Source: Polytrichum commune (taxonomy: Eukaryota > Streptophyta > Polytrichopsida > Polytrichales > Polytrichaceae). From it: a stretch of 64,000 nucleotides of DNA. A program made the position numbers and the translations under genes. The DNA lies in contig OX485803.1 of assembly GCA_950295325.1 (NCBI GenBank), positions 64,495,554-64,559,553 of the forward strand, in the 5' to 3' direction. Under the pieces are notes generated by a model that worked only from the letters and a program-made list of their open reading frames with translations, made no database searches and was not told the DNA's origin. Each line of letters opens with the position of its first letter. The first letter of the stretch is position 1. This document shows, piece after piece, positions 24,894-36,047 of this stretch.

Positions 24894-25381
24894 GGGCCAC
24901 TTCACACACGAGACTGAAAGCCCGTGACCATCACACTTCAAGCACTCTTGTTGGTGGTAAAGCCGGAGCCAATGCAAGCTCGCTTCACACTACGCTTGAG
25001 GGACCCACGGAGTATGTGAATGCAAGATGGATGTAAGGTCTACATGGCATCGAATGGATCGTGTTTCACGGTCACTTGGACTAATTTCAAACACCACCTC
25101 TTGGAGGCATGCCTAACACAAAACCGGGAGACCATGGCACTCCAAACGCTCACAACCGTTGATTTAGTCTATTTTATCATGTGTAAGGATCCACGTGAAT
25201 AGAAATTCATTGAAATAACATTTGGTTGAGGGCCCGGTCACATATGACTTCACACTACACTTGAGGGCCCGTGACCACACCACATGATGTTGGAGGTGTG
25301 TGGGGACGGCCTTTGGACACTTGTCTTTTGGGCTCTCATAATTTCATGGTCGCGGCTCTTGGCTCGCGTGTGAAGTGGCCC
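24894..25381. mobile_element. PIF/Harbinger-like MITE with TAA target-site duplication
   Basis: Terminal inverted repeats GGGCCACTTCACAC(A/G)CGAG bound 488 bp of non-coding sequence. TAA sits directly outside both ends (24891-24893 and 25382-25384), as expected for the 3-bp duplication of PIF/Harbinger-type elements. Inside, GCCCGTGACCA recurs. The same family is found at 51820-52266. The superfamily assignment rests on TIR and TSD only. Confidence 0.7.
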
Positions 25382-25910
25382 TAAGTACTTACCGTCTGCC
25401 AATCCACTCGAACTATCCAAAGAGACAAAGATGTGATCCAAAGTTCCGAGCCTTATATAGATGGCATTCATCCATATACTACACACACACACACACGCTT
25501 TCTACATATATATAGAGTTTATGTGTTCAAATACCATCCAAATCAGGCTTCTTTTACACACCGAGGGGAACATCATGTTCCCCACCAACTGTCACCAAGT
25601 GGCCCACTTAGGACTCTTCTATGCGTTCCCGCTAATAAGGTGGGAACTTTGTCTTTTTCTCCGTCACTTGCCAACTTGCCAATAAAATGAAAGAAAGAGT
25701 GGGTTGGGTTTGTGCGATATTTATTAGAGATGGAGTAGGTAGAGGAAATGATGTGGAATGCAAGTTGATTTGTAATTTCATTCCTTGTAATTGATCAGTC
25801 AGTTACATTATCCTGAAGAGGCAGGTGTCGGGAAAGTGAGGTTGCTTTATTGATTAACCAAGAGGGGGATATGTATGTGGGTGAGCCGTTGTTGACAACC
25901 TATAGTGAGC

Positions 25911-26183
25911 TTAAGAGCGTGTAATTCTATGGGGATTGCTCCAAATTCGGCCAACAAAATATGGTAGGTTGTTGAAGAACGCACTTTGATGTGGGACATC
26001 GTACGGCATCTTTATGCCCTTCTCGAAAACCTTCCAATGAGAGTATTTCGAGCTGCCTCCCCAACTTTCAATGCCATGTGTGAAAGTTGGAAGCACCATT
26101 GCCTTGAATAGACGGGATTTGGGTTCCCAACATGTGACTTTGAATACTGCTTCTTTCCTTATGGTGCCCATCAAGGCCTTCAT
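25911..26183 (-). pseudogene. LINE reverse-transcriptase C-terminal fragment
   Basis: The translation contains RLFKAMVLPTFTHGIESWGG followed by SHWKVFEKGIKM, a pattern typical of the region after the reverse-transcriptase domain of plant non-LTR retrotransposons. Only about 90 codons are open and no upstream RT motifs were found, so this is a 5'-truncated relic. Confidence 0.6.
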
Positions 26184-27584
26184 ACTTGCGATTCTTCGCC
26201 TCTTACTAGATGGCTCAAAGTATCCATGCGAATAAAAATCAATCCCACAATAGTTATATTCATGAGTTAACAGGTCTGAGATGACCCTAAACTACCGGGT
26301 GATACCCATCTCTGAGTGGAGTGGTTGGCGGTTCGATTCTTGCTGTGAAATCTTCTCTCTAATTGACGGAAAAAAACTAAGTCTCACCAAGTCTTAAATA
26401 TTATTTATGTAAATTTTGAGGGTTTAAAACTTTAATTAGTACATTATCTTATGCCAAGGATAAATTAAAAACATACTCACATGTGATATTGACGATCAAA
26501 GCACAAAGTATGTATCTTTGTCCATGAGCACTTGTGGTGTGTTTGTGAATCTTAAATCTTCAATAGCATTAAGATATTTAGCCATTTCAAAAAGTGCACT
26601 TCAAGAATAATTTAGATAGAGCCACTTTTGAAATGATTTGCTAAAAAATGGAAGTTTGTAGCTTAAAAACACATATGTTTTTCTTTTTCTTTTTCTTTTT
26701 CTTTTTGCATCCAAAAGCTCAATATGAACCTCCTAATCACTTAAGGGTTAGATGCATGATAAATGACATTCGATGTGCATTGACCTCCACCAAAAGTAAT
26801 ATTGAATGAGAGGATCGCTCGTATGCAACAACAACTGCCCGGAGGGTCACTGTTGAAATTTTATTAGACCACGTGAGAAAAATATATAGGGTACTTTTAA
26901 TTCAATATAGAAAAAAATCATACATGGTTGGGAATTACTATAGATTGGATGAAATGACCCATACAATATTACATCTAAAACATGGTAGGGGAAGAGTATA
27001 GGTAGTATTAATTTTTATTTATAAAGTAGGGTATGTAATATTTGGAGAGAACAAAGCTTTTATGTGAGGTTCAATGAACGTCTTTGGATTGGATGAGAAA
27101 GTTACTCAATTGACTAAACATCATCGAATTCAAATGCTGGCAAGTTTGGGATGGTCACTAAGAGTTTCAAGATAGTGATGGATTGGTTTAAAACATTGTT
27201 GCAACCAAGTACCATTCAATGTTATTTGCACATACATTAATGTATTGTTGTTGTTTTGTTATGGATTAACATCAATTTATGTCAATTTTTTGAGATCTTG
27301 ATGAATGGTACAATTTACGAACACAATGGAGCCTATAGAATAAGTTCACAGTGTAAATTATATTTACCCATAGGGTCTTGAAAAATACCTCAAAGTACCA
27401 TGTTATCCCCAACTAAGGTGCCAATTGTTTAAGAATTTCACATAAACATCCCATCTTTAATTAACCCCCGAACGCACGTGGTTTACAAAAGTACATAGCT
27501 TGCGATCTCCCCAAGGCAACAACAATTCCCTCTCACCTGTAAGTTAGGGTACACACAGACAAGTTTTGATCTCACTGTTTGAGA
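26184..27584. other. Intergenic region with one family A repeat
   Basis: No gene seen. A CTTTTT-type run lies at about 26680-26705. The family A repeat at 26438-26640 is listed separately. Confidence 0.4.
26438..26640 (+). repeat. Dispersed repeat family A, copy 1
   Basis: Member of a family whose copies share, in order, TACATTATCTTATG(T/C)CAAGG, a (G/C)ATTCAAGGGCACC-like block, TTTGAA(C/T)(C/T)CAAATCTTCAATA and AAGTGCACTT(G/C)AA. Here the later blocks are clearest. Confidence 0.55.
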
Positions 27585-27594
27585 TACCTCATTA

Positions 27595-27971
27595 GAAGGC
27601 ACCACAAGCCTTGGCTTGGTGGTTAGGGCTCATGGCCCCCAATGAGGAGGTTGTGGGTTCTATTCCCCATGCCGGCAAGGTGCTCACCACCGTAGTCCAC
27701 CAACTATGGTGGGGGGGTCCTTGAACCTTGTTGTATGGGTACCTCAAAGCCCTTTGGGGGGATACCATGTCCGGTATCTACAAGGCACTAGTGGCTAGCT
27801 AGGAACTAGTATAGTGTGTCACTATAGTGCCCATCCTCGAAAGGGGAGAGTAGTATTGCCCCAATGTCCCCTTGTCCGGTGGGCATCGGGTCATTGACAT
27901 TACGAACGGACACTTTATTCACGCCGGCCCCTTGCTTAAAAGGGACTGGAGTTTCTATCTATCTATCTATC
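27595..27971 (+). mobile_element. tRNA-derived SINE
   Basis: The head resembles a tRNA gene: TTGGCTTGGTGGTTAGGGCT matches the RNA polymerase III A box, and about 40 bp later GGGTTCTATTCCCC matches a B box with one change from GGTTCGATTCC. The tail is a short (TATC)n run ending at 27971. Flanking copies TACCTCATTA (27585-27594) and TACCTCACTA (27972-27981) form a 10-bp target-site duplication with one mismatch. The length of 377 bp suits a plant SINE. No family name is assigned. Confidence 0.75.
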
Positions 27972-28042
27972 TACCTCACTACTGTAGAGATACTGTAAGT
28001 TTCCATCAGTATTTGAGAACACAGTTACTGCTAGGAGCCTCT

Positions 28043-28206
28043 TTCTTTCGATTAGACCATCAAGTTGACGTTACCCTCTATCGCACAGAGGCATGCCATG
28101 CACTGCATTCCGCCACTCTAGGGAATCGGCTGCTTTGAAACCATCACGATGTACTTTCAGTCCCATTAGCCTTTTGGCTTCCCGGACTTTAAACTTTCAT
28201 TTCGTT
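28043..28206 (+). repeat. Dispersed repeat C, copy 1
   Basis: Closely related to 49733-49899. Shared blocks include CATCAAGTTGA or CACCAAGTTGA, the block CACTCTAGGGAAT (CAGTCTAGAGAAT in the other copy) and GTCCCATTAGCCTTTTG. Conservation over 160 bp without a long frame suggests transposon-derived non-coding sequence. Confidence 0.65.
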
Positions 28207-28579
28207 TCGTGGAGCGTGTGGGAGAACGAATGATGGGCTCTCAACGCATCACCATTGGAAGATTTGAATGCACGTAAGCTTCAAAGCCTGATTAACCTGA
28301 CATTGCTTTTGAAATTTGGGCCTGCACACTAATTCCCGTCAGTGCCACCCGTACAATTAATCAACCACTTTGTTGTAGTGTACCAAGTGCCTGCATTAAC
28401 TTAATGGTCCCAAATGGGAACGTCTGCATTGCTGTGGCTTCAAGAGAGGGCCAACAACTTGGAATGTAAGTAAGTTAACCCTTAAATCGGCGTGGGGTCT
28501 TGATACGGTAATACAATCATATACACAATTTATACAGGCTTCACCAAGTTCAAAATCATGGTTATATGATCATGTGATT

Positions 28580-28750
28580 AAAAATCTTATTATATAGGTT
28601 GTCTCATGTCAAGGGCAATCACGCTGTGTATTTGAACTCAAATCTTCAATAACATCCAAGTGTTTAATTTACTCACACAACCAGTGCACTTGAAGAAGAA
28701 GTTGATTTTCAATAGGGTTTGCTTTTGAAACGATTAGCTAAAAATGAAAG
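28580..28750 (+). repeat. Dispersed repeat family A, copy 2
   Basis: It contains TCATGTCAAGGGCAATCACG, TGTGTATTTGAACTCAAATC, TTCAATAACATCCAAGTGTT and CAGTGCACTTGAAGAA, matching the other family A copies. Confidence 0.6.
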
Positions 28751-29387
28751 AGTGTGCTACTTTCTGCTTGGAGAGACCTAGTCTGGGGCTGTTAGATGCT
28801 CAGGGGTTATGGTGAGTTGGGATCACAACAAAGGAAGGTGTCTCGGGAGGAAGGGGTTATTGCATACGGTATGAGAGTACCCCCTTATCCATCCAAAAGA
28901 AACCCATAGGTTTGTGGTTGAATCATCTTAAATGACTTGAAACTATACCCATTTGGGGCCTTTGAGGTTAATTATGATTTTGAGTCAACTAAAATGAACC
29001 ACCTCATGTGTTCATATTGTTTCATGGTTTTTGTATAGGATGAATGAGAGGTACGCTCATATGCAATAATTCCCTCTCTTATGTATCTCACTTGTTGGTC
29101 CTTCAATTATGAAGCTCTTTCGATATGGTCCAGTGAAGGTGTGTGGGCCTATAATGCTCACTTGCATTTCTACATACACCTTTAGCTATTGGGTGGGACA
29201 ATGAACTATCTCATCTGGTTAGCAATTGCGAATCATGAAGTTTTGTAAATCAAGCGTCCAAACTCGAGTTGGCAAACAAAAATTACAAGATGTCAAAGTG
29301 AATGCTCGTCTTTCTCTTTAACAAATCACATACGCCCTCTTAGTTGTGTTAAACAATGAACCTAGAATGGTGTCCTTATTTTGAATA

Positions 29388-29485
29388 CATAGTCCAATCA
29401 TCATAATACATGTCTTTTTGATGTTTGTTCTTAATTACAAACCTTGTCATATGCCACTCAAATATAGACATCTCCATAAGGTTGG
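29388..29485 (+). repeat. Dispersed repeat family B, copy 3
   Basis: Partial copy recognised by TAGTCCAATCATCATAATAC, ATGTCTTTTTGATGTTTGTT and GCCACTCAAATATAGACATC. Confidence 0.55.
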
Positions 29486-29550
29486 CGTTTGATTAAGGCC
29501 CACTTGCCTTACTTCATACTCTTATCATAACTGGTCGCTCATCGAAGTTA

Positions 29551-29620
29551 GGGGAGTGCTATCTTATGAGCGGTGAGCAATGAGCGGTGAGCGATGAGCG
29601 GTAACTTATGAGCAGTGAGG
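29551..29620 (+). repeat. Left terminal inverted repeat of the MULE
   Basis: It begins GGGGAGTGCTATCTTATGAG and continues as several short TGAGCGGTGAGCAATGAGC-type subrepeats, which are the units also seen in the right end. Confidence 0.85.
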
Positions 29621-29747
29621 AAGATGAAAATTTTGGTAATAGGGCCACCAATATCCTATAACCGTGGAATTGTGGCCTTAAAAATGATGATTTTAGGGTT
29701 TAGTAATAAGAGGCTTGAGAAGGATAAACAACATGAAGTCCAAAAAT

Positions 29748-32700
29748 TTATTCATCAGTAGTAGCACTAGACATGAAACTATCTTTTGCCTCGTCATCTA
29801 TATATATTCGAGCACCTTTGCATTGCGAATTGATTTTGGAACTATAGCAAGATTCTTCATTTGGATCCGAATCTTCGAGATTCAACATTGCAATTGCAAC
29901 ATTCTCGGCATATGATGGGAGACGCGGGCTACGGCTTGGACTTCGTAGGAATTGTCTATGTGCCCAAAACGGGAGACATGTCCTCTTTCCAATCGTATTC
30001 CTGAAATCAAATCGATGAAACATGTAAATAATGTGAAGAAATAAAAATGAACCAATGAATTGAATGAAACGAATGAATTGAATAAAAATTTATTGTATCA
30101 AAACTTACTCACACTCAAATTCAAGCATCTCCTCATCCGAGAGGTCATCATCTTCTTTTGTGAGATCTTGTATATTCTCCTTAGATGACCCCTCTTTCAA
30201 AACCTTTTCCAAAAGCGGTTTCAATATGTGCTCAAACATGTCATTATCACCCTCAAATGCAAGAAGATGTCTGCCACATGCGCGTGTTGCTAGGATAGAA
30301 GCTCCAGTGGAACACGTCAAATCAACAACGCGTCCATTCGATGGTGTAAACAATTCAATAAGATCTTGAAAAAAACGCGGCGATTTTTGATATGGCCCCC
30401 TCCAAGGTCTTCCCGATTTTTGAAGAAGCATGTTTTTTTCATCCACAAAATTGAAAAGCAAGTTTTTGCTTTTCAATCCAGTGCCAAAAAAAGTGGAGTT
30501 TGGTTGTCTCGTGGATTTTGTGGTAGTAAAATCCCTTACCAAGACATGAGCCATAAATGCCGGAGTCTACAAAAAAATATAAATTGTGTTAAAACTATAT
30601 ACAATACAAATAACACCAAAATAATTAAATAGAAACAATTGTGATGTGTTATACTTACGGTGTACGTTGGAGACTCCGGATCCTTGAACACCATGTACGA
30701 ATTGAGGCAAATAAAAGTCCTAACAACTTTCATGTTGCCGTTGTGTAAGGTTGAATTCAAAACCTTCTTGGTTTGCATATCGATAGCAGAAAATACTATG
30801 AGGACGCCATCATCAGACAAGATGGACTTGCACAAGGACATTGTTGCAACCATCCAGTTCTTGTCATATTTATTCCAAAGAGGAATTTCAGCAGGTTTAT
30901 TGGAGAGGTTGAAGTCAAGACCGTCGGGAAATTGGAGAAAAACCAAGTCAACGGCAAAGGGAGTCGGACTTCCCATGACATGAAATTCGCGATTGTCATT
31001 GAACTGAAATACCACAACATATCACAATATAAGACACAAAATAAAACCCAAATGAAAGTAAGAACATTAGAAGAAATTCCAAAACAATAACACTTACGTT
31101 TTCAATAAATTCCCGCCATTGGATCCACTCAGGAGGGCCTAAATCCACCCCTTTAGACTTGTTCTTGACAGCAGTAGATCGAGCAAACGAGAGCGTGAGA
31201 AAGTTCTTCAATATGAATAACTCTTTTCTCAAAATATCCGTTGGCGCACGATGAATAGCGTCATAGGTGCTGGAGTAATGAAATTCCAATACATCGCACC
31301 CATACTTTGAACTTTCGCCTCCAAGTGGATTCTTATCCAAATCATTGGAAAGAACAAGCAATTCTTCATGTTGTGAAATTTCCGATTGACCTTATATTTT
31401 GGTTTCAGGAACATGTTTCCTCTTACGACGTTTTGTCTCTTTTGGTTCTGGCTCTCTAAGTTTAAGCTGCACAATTTGTGCTTGCAAAATTGCAGTATCA
31501 CGAGGATCCACATTTTTAGCATCATTTATCTGACGGATTGTCTTCTCACTTGACGGACATGCATCCTTAGGACAATCAAGATACCAACCACAATCCTCAT
31601 AGTGTGGGAGCGACCAATCCAAACAAATCTCAGTAGTGAACATGCATGAATCTCCTGCACCAGTGTCACGCCAATTTGGGAAAAAACGAGGTTCCCCTAT
31701 AACGCATTTATGTGGAATCAAAACATATCAAAAATACCTACACACAAAAATATTGTAAGTCAAATATTCCATGACAATTTGACAAATGGAATAAAAAAAA
31801 TCAAAAAAATAATAAGATTAGGTTGTACCTGTATAATACACGTTTCATAGCAAGATCAATATTAGGTTGCTCATCCCAACCGTTGTGTTTTTTAACTTTT
31901 CCGCTTTGGAATTCACGATAGAATATTGAATTGAAAGCCGCAAACTTCCAGGTTTGGATATACTCGGAGAGAGTAGGCACATCTGCAGGCAACTGAAGAG
32001 GAGATGAAAGAATACTTTGAAGCTCTTCGATAGCTTTTTTTTCCAACTGTGCCCAATATGTAGACTTTGATAACCAATCATCAAGTGCAGAATCAGAGAG
32101 GGGCGATTTCGGGAAGTGCAATGCATCTTTGTCAAATCTATTGTCATTCCAAAGTTTGAGCCATCCAACTTTGACTTCTGAATCCACATTACTGACAGCA
32201 ACACGATGAAGTTTCTCTTGTAGCATTTCAGGCACCGAAAATGAACCCCAATGGTGCTTAACTTCTTCAAGGAAAGCAGAGGTAAGGTTGATGTCGACAA
32301 TCGCTAGTTGTTTCGTAAAACTAGAAGATAACATTGCACGTTTTTTATTGACAGCTACGGACATTGCTTTTGAAACTCCGTCTGATGTCCGTTCAAGAGG
32401 ATGAGTTTCATTGTACTGGTTGAGAGCAATATCGCTAGCCTCAGCAAGTTCTTGCTGAAAAATCAAACAAAAGTTAATATTTATAAGTACATATAGATGT
32501 AATGTAAAATGAAGATGAATAAACATAAGGCACATATTAGCAATGGTAGAAGAACTTACACTGTACATGTAATCCAAAAAAAGTGGTCGTGTCAAAGAAT
32601 ACCAAGTTTCAACGGACTTCTCCTCACATCGTTTATAATTCTTTGGATCCAGTTGCTTTCTGAAGGAAGTCAAAGGCATGGTGCCTATACTTTGCATCCG

Positions 32701-35700
32701 ATATAAAGTATGCACCAAATTGGTGGATACGTGAGAATTTTCGGTTGACCTAAAAAAAAATTTAAATTGATTAGATTCATGATGATATAATTTGGATAAC
32801 AAAATATAAACTAGAAATAAGTATAAAAAAATAGGTAAGAACATTACTTGTTGATGTCATGCATAGCAGTCAACAAACTTGGAATATCGTCAAGCTCGGG
32901 CGCCAAAATGATAGAATCCACGAAGACATGACGTTCATAATCTTCGGTATATACGCGGTCAATATAATTTTTCCAAGCAAAAAATCTGTGATTTCCATCC
33001 CATATAAAAAACATCTTGTTCTTGTATGACGTCAATGACAAATCTGTATCCAATTGAGATTCAAACAGGGCATTGGCTTGAGCCCAATTTGGGCTCCAAG
33101 ATGCGCGAACCTCATCATCCACGAATTGAAAGTTTCCCTTAGAATCGGTGGCCGATATATAAAACACACGGTCACCATCACGATAACCATTAAAAAAATC
33201 AGACTCCAATTTAGTAATGTCACCCTTCAAAGCAGGACGCACAATCGGCATAGGAACCATGCGACATAAGGGTACACGCAAGCGAGCATTAGGTCCAGCA
33301 CGGATTGAAGAAATTGTGGAAGTGGAATTGACCTTTCGTTTGTTCGTAAGCTCCCACACTTTCTCTTGATAAGTTTCATTGTCACCATCATTATCTTCAT
33401 CCGAGTCAAAATCATCGAGGGATTCATTTATTTTTTTCTTTTTCTTATTATGAAGATTTGACGATATATCCTGATGATGATGAACCTGTTGAGATGGACG
33501 ATCTTGAGTTGAATGCATTGTGCAATCATCATCAGTCGAAATAAGAGTCGTTCTCTCCAAATCCATTGATTCGTCCTAAAACAAATGAAATAAGTTTAAT
33601 AAATAATCCAAAACCAGTAGCAACACATTAGCAATAACATTACAAAACCAACAGCAATAGCAACAACAATAACAACATAATACCACGAACACAGGGAAAA
33701 ATGACAAAAATTATTCTACACATTGCCATTTACATCTCTAAATATTGTACGATTACGGTGGCCGCTCACCCCAAAACTACAAGGGCAGACCCTGTGCGTT
33801 AACGCACAGGGTCTGTGTGTCCAACTACAGGTCTACAAAAGTTGGGCGCGAGGTTTGCGTCGAATGACCCAAACTGTCCACCCAGTTTCGATCGAGCGAC
33901 CCAAACCGCCTACAGCCAGTTTGGGTCAGATGACCCAAACTTTCTACGCGTGGTTTGGGTCGGCCGACCCAAACCATGCGGACAGTTTGGGTCGGTCGAT
34001 CCAAACCATGCTCACAGTTTGGGTCGACCGACCCAAACCATGCTCACAGTTTGGGTCGGTCGACCCAAACCATGCTCACAGTTTGGGTCGGTCGACCCAA
34101 ACCATGCTCACAGTTTGGGTCGACCGACCCAAACTAGGCGGACAGTTTGGGTCGACCGACCCAAATTAGGCGGACAGTTTGGGTCGACCGACCCAAATTA
34201 GGCGGACAGTTTGGGTCGACCGACCCAAACTGTCCGCAATTTACGCCTGAATATGCGCAAATACCCTGTCATCACGAAAGTACAAACAAACCTTGTACTG
34301 CACCTGTAGATGAGAGAGCTTGCAGCGTCGAGCTAAGGTCCGACAGATGAGAGAAAAAAGACTGAATGCTTTGGGGGTGTGGCAATTTATACTACTCGTC
34401 CTTACAGCCATATTTAGCGTGGCTCTTCGTGGCCCTGCATAGCCGCTAGAAAGTTGTCAGCGTAGACCCTGTGCGTTAACGCACAGGGTCTACGCTGGCA
34501 ACTTTGAGGCCACTGTGCGTTAGCGCATAAGGCCTGTGCGTTAACGCACAGGGCCGAGGCATGAATTTTATAAAAAACTTTTTTTTTTGAATTTGATAAA
34601 AAACTTTGTCTGGAATTGGTAGATTTGCCAAAACTTGTAAAATCTGGAAAAAATGCTAATGGGGTCCAAAAAAAAAAACAAAAATATGCTATATTATCTA
34701 AATCTCCGTAGCTAAAAATTCTTCTCATATTTTTTTTTGGTTTGAAATCATTTTCTTTTCTCATTCTTCTATCTATTTCCTTGTTTTGGGCCACCTCGTA
34801 GATTTTGGGTTTCGGGGCAAGAAAAAAATTATGCTATTTTGTGTCATTTTCTAGCTCCTATAACGTATTGCATGAATACTTGAGTAGACATATTTCTCAT
34901 TTCTTGCATTCTAACCCCGTTTTGAATAGTTTTTTTGGTCCTACGCTCTGAATATCGATTTAAATTCATACAATAGATATTTGTTTTACTTTTAGGCTCT
35001 CCTAGTCGTTTTACCTCCCAATTTTTGGCGTTCCTAAGTTGCTCTTACAAACCCTGTGCGTTAACGCACAGGGTTTTAGCTCCGAACTTTGGCCTTCCTA
35101 AGTTGCGCTTACAAATCATGTGCGTTAACGCACAGGGTTTCTCCTCCCAACTTTTTGCCACCTAAGTTGCTCTTACAAACCCTGTGCATTAACGCACAGG
35201 ATTTCCCTTCCTAACTTTTGGCCTTCCTAAGTTGCTATTACAAACCCTGTGCGTTAACGCACAGGGTTTTAGCTCCCAACTTTTGGCCTCCCTAAGTTGC
35301 TCTTATAAACCCTCTACGTTAACGTATAGGGTTTTACCTCCCAACTTCTCGACTCCTAAGTTGCTCTTATAAACCCTCTGCGTTAACGTATAGGGTTTTA
35401 CCTCCCAACTTCTGGCCTCCTAAGTTGCTCTTATAAACCCTCTGCGTTAATGTATAGGGTTTTACCTCCCAACTTCTCGACTCCTAAGTTGCTCTTATAA
35501 ACCCTCTGCGTTAACGTATAGGGTTTTACCTCCCAACTTCTCGACTGCTAAGTTGCTCTTATAAACCCTCTGCGTTCTCCTCCTGACTTCTAGCCTTCCT
35601 AAATTTTTGTTATATACCATGTGCATTAACGTATAGGGTTTCTCCTCTCCAATTTCTAACCTCTATAAATTGCTACTACAGGACATGTGAGTGAACGTAC

Positions 35701-36047
35701 AAGGTTCTCCGTCCTAACTTACAACTTATGCACTATCAAATTATGTGAACGTTGAACTGACTTACTTTTTTGTTTGTCATCTTCTTTGAACCCGTCTTCA
35801 ATTCGGACTCTGATACACGATCGTCTACATCTTCTTTGCTCTTTGCACCTTCATCATCCTCCATCGCATCAAAATCCAGTGTCTTCACAGTTTCCTCTAC
35901 CATACTCAACAAGTTTCTTTTCCCTTTCTTATTTGCATTCTTCTTTCCCACACTCAGTCTGAATCTCTTTTTCTCGGAAGTGAAATACAAAGCTTTCCTA
36001 CGTCTTCTCTTCGGCCTCACGGGTGTTCTCTCTACATCGTCCACCAT
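29748..36047 (-). CDS. MULE accessory gene: ParB-like and DNA-methyltransferase-like protein, 8 exons, one in-frame stop
   Basis: Minus-strand exons: 35766-36047, 32848-33575, 32560-32749, 31842-32454 (or ending 31829), 31098-31696, 30659-31003, 30109-30566, 29748-30000. All but the exon 4-5 junction join in phase at GTAAGT-like donors; there the good donor breaks the frame and a weak GTGTAT donor keeps it. About 1155 codons. Exon 1 is basic (PKRRRRK), fitting nuclear import. Exon 2 has an acidic stretch, then MFFIWDGNHRFFAW, like the ParB/sulfiredoxin DGxHR motif. Exon 6 has AVDLVFLQFPDGLDFN where N4/N6 methyltransferases carry DPPY. Exon 7 has RPWRGPYQKSPRFFQDLIEL and VVDLTCSTGASILATRACGR, resembling their SAM-binding motif. 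TAA at 31392-31394 interrupts exon 5, so this copy may be dead. The role is inferred: a transposon accessory factor. Confidence 0.72.
33915..34236. repeat. Palindromic minisatellite, about 10 units of ~32 bp
   Basis: Each unit has the 20-bp inverted repeat TTTGGGTCGACCGACCCAAA or a variant with GGTC or GGCC at the centre, separated by short linkers such as CCATGCTCACAG or TAGGCGGACAG. Some units carry one substitution. A related array lies in the intron of the transposase gene. Confidence 0.95.
35036..35705. repeat. Tandem array of ~63-bp units around a GTTAAC-centred palindrome
   Basis: About eleven units of 62-64 bp begin with CTAAGTTGCTCTTACAAACC. In the proximal units the palindrome is CTGTGCGTTAACGCACAG flanked by CC/GG. 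From about 35310 it becomes CTCTACGTTAACGTATAG, with changes on both arms that mostly keep pairing, then decays. One unit near 35560 has lost its right half and the last units are degenerate. Confidence 0.9.

Larger units (their letters stand above)
28207..29537. other. Intergenic region before the MULE element
   Basis: No gene seen. It holds a family A repeat at about 28580-28750 and a family B fragment at about 29388-29485. Confidence 0.4.
33576..35765 (-). other. 2.2-kb first intron of the accessory gene, filled with palindromic repeats
   Basis: It is bounded by a GTAAGT donor (minus strand, 35765) and a TTTTAG acceptor (33576) that join exons 1 and 2 in phase. It holds two palindromic repeat arrays, listed separately, and isolated copies of CTGTGCGTTAACGCACAG at about 33793, 34467 and 34538. 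Open frames across it in several phases are translations of the repeats. Confidence 0.7.

Noticed and set aside
33723-34350. Open frames in several phases encoding repeated VGRPKPCSQFG or GRPTQTMLTVW units
   Set aside because: They are translations of the palindromic minisatellite with unit length not broken by stops, and they lie in an intron of the accessory gene.
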